Below, piece by piece: positions 51,856 to 59,162 of a DNA stretch of 64,000 nucleotides. The stretch is from DTYU01 sp040756575. Lineage in GTDB: Bacteria > Bacillota > Desulfotomaculia > Desulfotomaculales > Ammonificaceae. Made by a program: the position numbers and the translations under genes. The notes beneath the pieces were generated by a model. It ran no database searches. It saw only the letters and a program-made list of their open reading frames with translations, and was not told the DNA's origin. Every line of letters starts with the position of its first letter. The stretch's first letter is position 1. The stretch lies in the NCBI GenBank assembly GCA_040756575.1, contig JBFLYP010000014.1, forward strand, positions 8,081 to 72,080. Direction: 5' to 3'.

Positions 51856-52186
51856 TAAACAGGAAGTAACCCCAGGCCTTAAGATTAAAGCAAAAAGCGG
51901 GTGGCGCGTTAATGGCGCCACCCCACTCATTATTACGCGGTATCCTTCACGGAAATTTTCCCTGCCGGTTGCCTCCCTCCTCCGAGAATCCGTTCTTCTT
52001 CCGTGGGACGCGGCGATGAGCTTCACATTACTGCGTCAGGCTCGCCGCCATTTCTCACTTCCCAATCAGGCCCGTCCGGCTGCGCTATTTACAACAAATG
52101 TCGTCAAAGAAGGGAAAACAAAATAAGTGACGAAATCACCATAATGAGGGTGAAAACCACAGACTCACCTTGAGAGGGGTGAACCG
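51856..52186. other. Gap between secreted protein gene and satD
   Basis: It contains the hairpin at 51899-51924 and otherwise no gene or recognised element in 331 bases. Confidence 0.5.
51899..51924 (+). terminator. Possible terminator after the secreted protein gene
   Basis: Stem GGGTGGCGC/GGCGCCACCC around GTTAAT is strong, but the following CACTCATTATTACG is poor in T. Confidence 0.45.
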
Positions 52187-52837
52187 GTGCGCAAGGTCAC
52201 GGTAGTGACAGCCGATATAATCCAATCCAGGAGCGCCGGAAAGTACAAGGAGTCCTTGGTTCGAAAACTGAGTGAGCTGCAGCATCCCGCGCTGATAAGC
52301 CCCTTCACCCTGTCGAGAGGGGACGAAATACAAGGGGTGTTGGACGGGTGGCTGCGGGCGCCGGAAATCGTCAGGCAGTTCAGGTTTGCCTGCCGCCCTC
52401 TGGAATTAAGGATTGGAATCGGGACCGGCACGCAGGAGGAGCCCATCGCGGCGAACCCTTGGGAGATGAACGGGCCGGCGTTTCACCGCGCGCGCTCTGC
52501 TCTGGATGCGGCGAAAAGCAAAAAGGGGCAATTGACAAGCATCAGGACCGGCAGCCCGGAATTAGATGAGATTATCAATTGCATATGGCTTCTTATCGAC
52601 ATGAGACAGTCAAAGTGGACGGATAAGCAATGGGAAGCAGTGCAGGCATACGAAAAATACCGGACTTACGAAGAAGCTTCCAAAAAACTCGGGATCAGCC
52701 TCCAAAACGTGCAAAAGCGCTGCCGTGCGGCGGACTGGCCCCGCTTGAAGGCGGCGGAGAAGACGCTGGCGCGAACTGAAATCTTCGCCGCCCGTTTTCA
52801 CCTCGTGGAAGGTGATACAGACTATTTTACCTTTTAA
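52187..52837 (+). CDS. SatD-family protein with C-terminal helix-turn-helix
   Basis: A 216-residue protein matching the SatD family: VTADIIQSRSAGKYKESLVR at the start, SRGDEIQGVLDG, and LELRIGIGTGTQEEPI. A HTH-like C-terminal part follows (YEEASKKLGISLQNVQKRCRAA). SatD proteins are named from the Streptococcus mutans sat region (secretion/acid tolerance); their biochemical role is not known to me. The GTG start at 52187 has GAGAGGGG before it. It precedes a DUF3307 membrane protein by 29 bases, a pairing seen elsewhere, so the two likely act together. Confidence 0.8.
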   Translation: MRKVTVVTADIIQSRSAGKYKESLVRKLSELQHPALISPFTLSRGDEIQGVLDGWLRAPEIVRQFRFACRPLELRIGIGTGTQEEPIAANPWEMNGPAFHRARSALDAAKSKKGQLTSIRTGSPELDEIINCIWLLIDMRQSKWTDKQWEAVQAYEKYRTYEEASKKLGISLQNVQKRCRAADWPRLKAAEKTLARTEIFAARFHLVEGDTDYFTF

Positions 52838-52866
52838 AAGGTGAAGTGCGAAAGGTGTGAAAAACG

Positions 52867-53643
52867 GTGACCTTTCTGTGGCTGGCCGTCCTGGCCCACA
52901 TCGTAACCGACTTCGCACTGCAAACGGACCGTCAGGCAAAAATGAAGGCCGCGATGATACCGGAAGCGTACCTGAAACACGGATTAATGCTCCTGTTCTG
53001 CACTTTTGCTGCAACGCACGTTTACGGCCCGGGTGTTGCGCTCGCTTTCTCGACGGCTGCCGCGGCAGTTCATACAGCAGTTGATTGCCTGAAGAACTTC
53101 CTGACAAGAACGGCTAAAAATCCGGGCCTCCACACCGCGGGCTTTATACTTGACCAGGCGGTGCACCTGTACACGCTGTACTTGCTGTGGGCGTTTTTTG
53201 CCGGAGCCTTCGCCCTCGAACCCTCTCCGTCTGTCCTGGGCGCGTACTCGGTTTTCCTCCCGTCTCTCGGACCGGCAGACCGCCTCCCGGTCGATTGCGG
53301 TTTCATTAACGATCTGGTATTGAGCGCCGTCATAATCGTGTATGTCACGTTCGGCGGGGCCGTTTTCATCCGGATGCAGCTCGACTGGTTCAACGTCAAT
53401 AAGGATGCGGCCTCGGCCCCGAACGTCGGGAAGTGCATTGGCATTTTAGAAAGGGCGATTATACTCCTCATGGTCATGCGCGGCGAAATGGCGGCGGTCG
53501 GGTTCGTCCTGGCGGCCAAGTCCATCGCGCGGTTCAAACAGCTCGACGACCGGGCCTTTGCGGAATACTACCTGGTTGGCACGCTGATCAGCACGCTGAT
53601 TGCATGCGCAGGCGGGCTTGCCCTAAACGCCCTCTGGCGCTGA
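52867..53643 (+). CDS. DUF3307-family membrane protein
   Basis: A 258-residue polytopic membrane protein with about six segments. DUF3307-like features are the N-terminal LAHIVTDFALQTDRQAKMK with HxxxDF, and LDQAVHLYTLYLLW containing a second conserved Asp-Gln-His group. The C-terminal half (GKCIGILERAIILLMVMRG) is shared with relatives. GTG start at 52867 with AAAGGTG upstream. The function is unknown; the gene is paired with satD. The 212-base gap after it holds one 9-bp imperfect hairpin (CGCTCGAGT/ACTTGAGCG) and no gene. Confidence 0.8.
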   Translation: MTFLWLAVLAHIVTDFALQTDRQAKMKAAMIPEAYLKHGLMLLFCTFAATHVYGPGVALAFSTAAAAVHTAVDCLKNFLTRTAKNPGLHTAGFILDQAVHLYTLYLLWAFFAGAFALEPSPSVLGAYSVFLPSLGPADRLPVDCGFINDLVLSAVIIVYVTFGGAVFIRMQLDWFNVNKDAASAPNVGKCIGILERAIILLMVMRGEMAAVGFVLAAKSIARFKQLDDRAFAEYYLVGTLISTLIACAGGLALNALWR

Positions 53644-53855
53644 GAAACATCTTCCTTCCCTACACCAGGGCAGCAGGAACCAGCTTGCGCTCGAGTTTCC
53701 CGGTCTGCCTCAGACTTGAGCGAGTAAGGTCCTTCCAGGTAGCCCCGATGTAAGCCCGACAGCTTCAACCTTTGCAGGAAAAAAACGAACAACATCGAAT
53801 ATTCAATCCAAATCGGAAGTCTGTTGCAGCCTTTAAAAGAAAGGGGTTTTAGGAC

Positions 53856-54233
53856 ATGGAAACCTTTTATGTCACCACGCTGTCATGGAAAGAGGTAGCG
53901 GATGGTGGACTCAGGAAATTAATGAACTGCTGGCACCAGGTTTATGCCAGGGAAGCACAAGAGCACATGGCGTCAGCCACAGGAGGTGCTCGGTTGCAAA
54001 AGGTACCTATGAAAGTCTACACAGGAACCGCTGAAGAAGCAAAAGATTGGGCGGAGCGGTTTGGTAATCACGACTACTACATCCTTATGAATGCGGCTGC
54101 AAAAAGCGCAGTCGAGGAGTCCGGAGAGGCGCTTAATGTTTTAGGGGAGCTGAACGAGAATGAAATCCCCGAGGGCTTCTCGGTACTGATCGAGTTGAGT
54201 CGGTATTTACAGCCTCTTGAAAGCGGCGCATGA
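53856..54233 (+). CDS. Small protein of unknown function
   Basis: 125 residues, soluble, slightly acidic, with helical character and no signal peptide or membrane segment. It begins METFYVTTLSWKEVADGG and ends with an acidic ELNENEIPEGFSVLIELSRY stretch. AAAGGGG lies 9 bases before the ATG, so translation is plausible. I do not recognise a family. It is next to the integrase/IS debris at the edge of the restriction island, so it may be part of that acquired DNA. Confidence 0.5.
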   Translation: METFYVTTLSWKEVADGGLRKLMNCWHQVYAREAQEHMASATGGARLQKVPMKVYTGTAEEAKDWAERFGNHDYYILMNAAAKSAVEESGEALNVLGELNENEIPEGFSVLIELSRYLQPLESGA

Positions 54234-54299
54234 TACAACAGACACCATAACCGTCAACCTTGCCGGGTCTCCGTACGGGCTGAAAGGCTCCGCTGAATT

Positions 54300-54383
54300 G
54301 CCACTTTATTGCTGGAGGCGGACGAACACCCGAAGGTGGTCCAAGAGATGCTGGGCCATTCGCGGGTGGGCATAAACCTGGAC
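54300..54383 (+). pseudogene. Tyrosine recombinase (phage integrase) C-terminal scrap
   Basis: 28 codons read ATLLLEADEHPKVVQEMLGH then SRVGINLD, the helix and LGHS block that precedes the catalytic Tyr in tyrosine recombinases. The frame is closed upstream and hits a stop right after, so both the catalytic Tyr and the rest of the protein are gone. It abuts the IS3-type sequence on the other strand. Confidence 0.7.
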
Positions 54384-54389
54384 CTTTGA

Positions 54390-54902
54390 ATCTGCACGAT
54401 GACCTCAGTGAGTTCGGCATCCCGTTGGGCTCGGGCCGAGACTCCCCGCTGCCGCCACGCGTAGTAACCGCTGGCGGAGACCCCCAGCACACGGCACATG
54501 GTGGCAACGGGATGGTTCGCCTTCTCCCGCTCAACAAACAGAAACGCGGCTACTTCTTCCTGCTGTTGGTCTTAATGTCGCGAAGAAGGCGGCGGCTTTT
54601 TTTAGGATCTCGCGCTCCTCCCGGAGGATCCGGTTCTCCCGGCGCAGCCGTTGCAGTTCCTCCCGCTCAGCCGTTGTCAGACCTGCGCGCTGGCCGGTGT
54701 CAATTTCGTACTGCCGGATCCAGTTGCGCAGTGACTCCGTTGATACCCCCAGATCCCGTGCCACCTCCGTCATAGTCCTGCCGCTCTCCCGCACCAGGCG
54801 AACGGCTTCCGTCCGGAACTCCGGCGGATACGGTGGTCTTGTCCTCGGCATCGGTAGCATCTCCTTTCCAGGGCTTACCCCAAGTATCAGGGTATCCACC
54901 AA
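54390..54902 (-). mobile_element. IS3-family insertion sequence remnant
   Basis: OrfA (54531-54851, 106 residues, AAAGGAG then ATG) has the IS3 HTH (YPPEFRTEAVRLVRESGRTM, EVARDLGVSTESLRNWIRQ) and the leucine zipper (LQRLRRENRILREEREILKK). The A7G slippery run follows. OrfB is represented only by its N-terminus (QEEVAAFLFVEREKANHPVA, then VLGVSASGYYAWRQRG) and stops making sense at about 54390, where it runs into the integrase scrap. The DDE catalytic domain is absent, so the element cannot transpose alone. Terminal repeats were not located. Confidence 0.8.
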
Positions 54903-54914
54903 ACCGGGTCAAGT

Positions 54915-55002
54915 CCGCACCCAGCGTTTCACATTCCGCCGGCTTGTACCCGTAGCGGCGCAGCAGCCGCTTCACCGTCGCCCGGATTTTGGCCTTGGTA
55001 GC
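54915..55002 (-). pseudogene. Scrap of a type I restriction HsdR-like C-terminus
   Basis: Immediately after the stop of the type III res gene, a frame reads ATKAKIRATVKRLLRRYGYK, which resembles the extreme C-terminal block of HsdR-type proteins (AKIR-VKRLLRKYGYPP). It then runs into the IS3 remnant. The match is short and from memory, so moderate confidence only. Confidence 0.45.
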
Positions 55003-57813
55003 TTACGTATTAACAATTTGCCCAAGCTGACTTTGCAGCCGCTGCGGCTCCCGGCAAAGAACAAACGCCCAGCGGCCGAACTCGCCGTGGCGGTTCACCG
55101 CCCGCACCCAGCGCTTCGCGGCCGCCTCTTTCTGCCGGTCTTTCTCCGTCGCGAAGCCCTTAACCTCGAGCACGGCCTTGATTTCGCCGCCGTCAGGGTG
55201 CTTTAGGCGCACAAGATAATCCGGCCGGTACTCGTGCCGCACCCCCTGCCACTCGTAGGGAATGGTGAGGTCCAGGTGGTCGTTGCGGACGTAGGCGACA
55301 ACTTCCGGCAGGCGTTCAAGCTGGTAGGCGACGCTATGCTCCCATTTGGGCGCGTCGAGGACGACGTGGCTCACGTGGCTCTTCACCGTGCCCACTGCCG
55401 GACGGACGGTCCGGAAAAGCACTTCGGAAGTCGACCCGACGGGCCGGAAACGTTCGATGACCGGCAAAACCGGCGGCTCCCCTGCCTCCGTATCCGGTTC
55501 GATGGCCTGCAACAGCCGGTCGACGATCTGCTGCTTGTACTTCAGCAGCGTCACCTCCTCTAACGGCACGCTGGCATCGGCGACAACGACCCGCTCTTCG
55601 AGGTACTGCCACACGATTCGCAGCACCTGCGGGAAAAGAAGGTGGCGGGCGCTGTAGTCGCTCCGCCTGTCCTTGAGGCGGTTGTTGATCTCCGCCGCGA
55701 TTTCGTAAACATTTGCCTGGAGCCGCTTCTCCCAGTGAAAGGGGTTGCGGTCGTGGACGACTTCAACACCTGGACCGAGGCGGTCGGGGCGGCCGACGCG
55801 GTAGCCCGCAGCAGGTTTCGCCACCACCTCGGTCGGCTCGCTGGCGGGATCGATCTTTAAGTACGGTAAATCGGTCAAGTTTACTCTGATCCGCTGGCGA
55901 ACGTCGAAAACAAAGCCCTCCACCCGCGGAAAGGTGATCTCTAAATCCTTGCGCTCCGGCAGCGCCCGGATCAGGGTGGAAACCCGCGGCCCCTCCGGGC
56001 GGCTGACCGGTTTCTTCTTCACGGGGATCACCTCAAACGGGATGCCGTAAACATCTACGTACTCCGGCGCGCTGAAATCGTCGTAGTTTAGCCGCCGCAG
56101 CCCCCGTCCCACCACCTGCTCGCAGAGGAGCTGCGAGGTGAAGGCCCGCAAGCCCAAAATCTGCGTCACGTTCTGGGCGTCCCAGCCTTCGGTGAGCATC
56201 CCTACGGAAACTACGCAGCGGATCTCCTTCCCGGGCGGGTCGCCCTCGCCTTCCCACTCCGTCTTGCCGACGGTATCCACCATTTTGCGAAGCCGCTCGG
56301 CGGCCTCCTTCCTCGTCTCACCTTCCGCCACGCGCTCCGCCTCGGCGAGAAGTTTGGTGTCGATCCTCAGGGTGACCTCCTGCCCGGGCCGGTTTTCTAA
56401 CTCCGGAAGGACGTTGCCGCGGGCGATGTGCTCGTAGACTAATTTAGAAAGGTCAGTATTGTCGCAGACCACGATTAAAACCGGCGGCACGGGCGATTTT
56501 TCCCGGAAGGCCCTAAAGGTCTCCCACCACTCCGAGGATAGAGTCGCCAGCGCCCCCTCGGCCTCGCGGAGCACCGCTTCCGGCTTGGCGCGCCGGCGGG
56601 CGGTCTGCCGCTCCGAAGCGGGCAGTTGCCGGTTGATCCACTCCCAGAGCCGGAAGTAACGGGGGATGAGGTCGCCGGTGTTGTCGTCAACCGGCACCCG
56701 CGGAATTTTCACGATGCCGGACTCGATGGCGTCAACCAGGCCGAAGTCGGAAACGACCCAGGGAAACGGGAGACCTTCCTCGTAGCCGCTGCCCTTGATG
56801 TAAAACGGGGTTGCGGAAAAGTCGGCGCAGAAATTGATCCCCCGGACGGCGTTGATCCGGTCGAGGCCGCTCACCCACTCTGTCGCCTCCTCGCGCGCCT
56901 GAACCTCTTCAGCGGCAAGGTGCGCCCGCACTTCATGGGGAAGCGGCGCCGGGCGGTAGGCGTGGTGCGCCTCGTCGTTGATCACCAGGATGTTCTGCTT
57001 GTTGCTCAGTTCCTTGAGCACCCGGCGGCAGAAGGCCGCATCGCCCTCCACCCCCCGCTTCACCACGCTCCGCGTACGGGAATCGTCCTTCAGTTGAAAA
57101 AGGTGCCAGTTCAGTATCTGGAACTTCCCCTGCTGCAGATGCTCCTGCAAACCCGGCGGCACCAGGTCGAACCGCTGGTAGTAGTTCTTCGGGTGCCAGG
57201 GCAGCAGCACCTGCAGCCGTTCCCGGATGGTGCGGTTGGGGCAGACTATCAGCACCGCGTCCGAAAAACGCCGGTCCTGCGGGTTCGCGATCTTGTTAAG
57301 CACCGACCAGGCGATGAGCATCCCCATCACCACGGTCTTTCCCGCACCGGTGGCCATCTTGAGCATGTAGCGGGTAAGCGTCCGGTAGCCTTTGGCGTTG
57401 CTCTCCGGGTCAACCGGCTCGTCCCGCGGGACGGTGACGCCTTGCTTCTCCGCCGGCGAAGCCTCCACCAACCAGATAACCGTTTCGGCCGCCTCCCGCT
57501 GGCAGAAGAAGAGCCGCCGCTCCCGCTCCGGCAGGTTCCAGTGGTGCAAAAGCCGCCTGGTAACAGGTGTTATGCCTGGGTAACCCGCCTCCCGCCATTT
57601 TTTGACCCTTGCCCGAATATCATTGACCAGGTCCAGCGGCACAAACTCCTCCGCCAACAGCGCCCCCTGCGGCCCCCGCGTCCGCGCCTTGAGGTAGTAG
57701 CCCGCCGGCCGCCGCCCTTGCTTCAGGACGGGCTGCCCCTCCTCGTAAACCCAGTACTGGCCGGGCTCCTCAAAGGGTGAGTTGATGATGGGGTTATCAA
57801 CGGCGAGCGACAT
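55003..57813 (-). CDS. Type III restriction endonuclease subunit (Res)
   Basis: A 936-residue SF2 helicase-nuclease. Domains in order: N-terminal region (1-145), helicase lobe 1 with Walker A ATGAGKT (154-160) and DEAH (280-283), lobe 2 with MLTEGWDAQNVTQILGLRAF and VGRGLRRLNYD, then a C-terminal PD-(D/E)XK nuclease with RPDYLV (863-868) and LEVKG (882-886). All key residues look intact. It needs the Mod subunit at 59163 for activity by family rule, though res and mod are not adjacent here: three small genes lie between them. ATG start with a G-rich leader. It differs in sequence from the relic at 11141. Confidence 0.93.
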   Translation of the reverse strand: MSLAVDNPIINSPFEEPGQYWVYEEGQPVLKQGRRPAGYYLKARTRGPQGALLAEEFVPLDLVNDIRARVKKWREAGYPGITPVTRRLLHHWNLPERERRLFFCQREAAETVIWLVEASPAEKQGVTVPRDEPVDPESNAKGYRTLTRYMLKMATGAGKTVVMGMLIAWSVLNKIANPQDRRFSDAVLIVCPNRTIRERLQVLLPWHPKNYYQRFDLVPPGLQEHLQQGKFQILNWHLFQLKDDSRTRSVVKRGVEGDAAFCRRVLKELSNKQNILVINDEAHHAYRPAPLPHEVRAHLAAEEVQAREEATEWVSGLDRINAVRGINFCADFSATPFYIKGSGYEEGLPFPWVVSDFGLVDAIESGIVKIPRVPVDDNTGDLIPRYFRLWEWINRQLPASERQTARRRAKPEAVLREAEGALATLSSEWWETFRAFREKSPVPPVLIVVCDNTDLSKLVYEHIARGNVLPELENRPGQEVTLRIDTKLLAEAERVAEGETRKEAAERLRKMVDTVGKTEWEGEGDPPGKEIRCVVSVGMLTEGWDAQNVTQILGLRAFTSQLLCEQVVGRGLRRLNYDDFSAPEYVDVYGIPFEVIPVKKKPVSRPEGPRVSTLIRALPERKDLEITFPRVEGFVFDVRQRIRVNLTDLPYLKIDPASEPTEVVAKPAAGYRVGRPDRLGPGVEVVHDRNPFHWEKRLQANVYEIAAEINNRLKDRRSDYSARHLLFPQVLRIVWQYLEERVVVADASVPLEEVTLLKYKQQIVDRLLQAIEPDTEAGEPPVLPVIERFRPVGSTSEVLFRTVRPAVGTVKSHVSHVVLDAPKWEHSVAYQLERLPEVVAYVRNDHLDLTIPYEWQGVRHEYRPDYLVRLKHPDGGEIKAVLEVKGFATEKDRQKEAAAKRWVRAVNRHGEFGRWAFVLCREPQRLQSQLGQIVNT

Positions 57814-57914
57814 TTTTAGCCCCCCAAAAAATTTTTGCTAATCTCTTCTCTAAAAAGGTTATAATATTATCACCCCAGGATTTAAAGGCATGGGGCCGGA
57901 TGACGAATAACAAA

Positions 57915-58268
57915 TCAGTCAGGAGCTTTTTGATAAGCCACATAAACGGCGCTGCCGAGCCACAGCCTTTTCGGATCGGGAAGGCCGCTTGCTCCAAGAG
58001 AGCCGTCGGGTTGCAGGTATTGGAACACTTCGACTACGGGACGGCCTTCTTGATCGCGGTAACGGATCATCTGGGCGTGCGTACAATAGGGTAGACTGAG
58101 TTCTGCGGCCTTATCGCGCGCGAGGTGCTTGTTTCTTAAGTACTCCGGCTTTAAAAGGCCGGCAGCGATCTGCCGGGGAGCATCCGACCGGTTGAACAAT
58201 TTGCGGATCTCAGTCTGTGAGACTCTCTTAATAACTTTATTCTCTTCAGAAGGAGGAGACGGCTGCAA
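57915..58268 (-). CDS. Small protein of unknown function in the restriction island
   Basis: Up to 117 residues, basic, with a C-terminal half that reads like a compact beta domain (MIRYRDQEGRPVVEVFQYLQ, then KRLWLGSAVYVAY). I recognise no family. The only start codons are TTG at 58268 and TTG at 58199; neither has a clear ribosome-binding site, and 58268 is also the first base of the divergent gene. A stop lies directly upstream, so no longer form exists. Co-directional with res, 101 bases before it. Confidence 0.5.
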   Translation of the reverse strand: MQPSPPSEENKVIKRVSQTEIRKLFNRSDAPRQIAAGLLKPEYLRNKHLARDKAAELSLPYCTHAQMIRYRDQEGRPVVEVFQYLQPDGSLGASGLPDPKRLWLGSAVYVAYQKAPD

Positions 58269-58648
58269 TGCTTAGACAACTCCTCGATCAGATTCGCGCG
58301 TACCTTGACGGTTACAGCACCTTGGACGATTTAGAAACCTGGCTGCTTAGCAATCTTGGCAACATCTTGGCCTCGGGAGATAAAACGGCCGAATATGTAG
58401 CAAATGAATTAGACGCCGATCTTGTCTGGCTCCGGGAAGGACTGATCACCGAAAAAGAATTCAAGGCCCGGGCAGAAAGACTCTTAAGGCCTGCGCCTAC
58501 GGCAAGTACCAATTTGACCTGGGTCGTTTCTTTCAACGGTTGGTTCACTCCCACTTCCGGCGGCGAGTTCAAAATGACGGAGGCTAAGGAAGCACCGAAA
58601 TGCTCCGCCTCACCCGCAACGGTAATTGCGTCAGTAAGTGCTCATTGA
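58268..58648 (+). CDS. Small protein of unknown function, the only plus-strand gene in the island
   Basis: 126 residues. The N-terminal 80 are helical and acidic (LLDQIRAYLDGYSTLDDLET, then ADLVWLREGLITEKEFKARA); the remainder is Ser/Thr/Pro-rich. A strong AAGGAGGAG lies 12 bases before the ATG, which supports expression. Its 3' end overlaps the converging gene at 58584 by 65 bases. No known family is recognised. Mapped between res and mod, so an accessory or regulatory role in the restriction system is possible but unproven. Confidence 0.6.
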   Translation: MLRQLLDQIRAYLDGYSTLDDLETWLLSNLGNILASGDKTAEYVANELDADLVWLREGLITEKEFKARAERLLRPAPTASTNLTWVVSFNGWFTPTSGGEFKMTEAKEAPKCSASPATVIASVSAH

Positions 58649-59039
58649 GGCAGACTTCGAACCAGTAAAGCCCCTCGTAGGGAAACTCGAAAGCGAAATC
58701 CAGGATTAGATTGGCCCCTTTCTCCTCACCCTCAAAGTGGAGGGTACCGATGAAGGGGGTTTTCGTTTCTCCAGTGGGCAAAATAGGGGTAATCTTCACC
58801 TGATGAGGACCTCTGGCTTTTCCCGCCTTTAACATAAGAACGAGCTTAAGCCTATAGCGAAGCGGCGGCGCCTCTTTGAGAGTTTCTGGCGGAGGTGTCC
58901 CTTTTATCTCCACCTCCTGAGTTATCGTATCTACGATCCTGATTAGCGAAAGAATACCATCTTTTTCTTGAAGCACTTGTTCGCAAAAAGCGGCCGCCTG
59001 AATGTACGGCCCACCCGTTGTTGGGTCTACGCCCTTCAT
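58584..59039 (-). CDS. Unknown protein between res and mod
   Basis: 151 residues from the ATG at 59039, chosen because GGAG lies 8 bases upstream; ATG 59060 is an alternative. It begins MKGVDPTTGGPYIQAAAFCE and continues with a strand-rich body (DGILSLIRIVDTITQEVEIK, GTLHFEGEEKGANLILDFAF, LYWFEVCLNEHLLTQLPL) that looks like an immunoglobulin-like beta sandwich. I do not recognise the family with certainty. Co-directional with mod, whose end is 123 bases upstream. Confidence 0.65.
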   Translation of the reverse strand: MKGVDPTTGGPYIQAAAFCEQVLQEKDGILSLIRIVDTITQEVEIKGTPPPETLKEAPPLRYRLKLVLMLKAGKARGPHQVKITPILPTGETKTPFIGTLHFEGEEKGANLILDFAFEFPYEGLYWFEVCLNEHLLTQLPLRVRRSISVLP

Positions 59040-59162
59040 TCGCTTTTCTCCGTCACCCATCTGAAAATCACTCTCCCAAAATTTCTTCTTACCGTAGCAA
59101 AGCCGCATTGATCTTCAGTACGCCGGTTAATTGGGCGAATGCCAAAATAACCTATGGCTCAC

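Noticed and set aside
56626..57780. 384-codon plus-strand frame opposite res
   Set aside because: Antisense shadow, Arg/Pro/His-rich and without family features; res is clearly the real gene.
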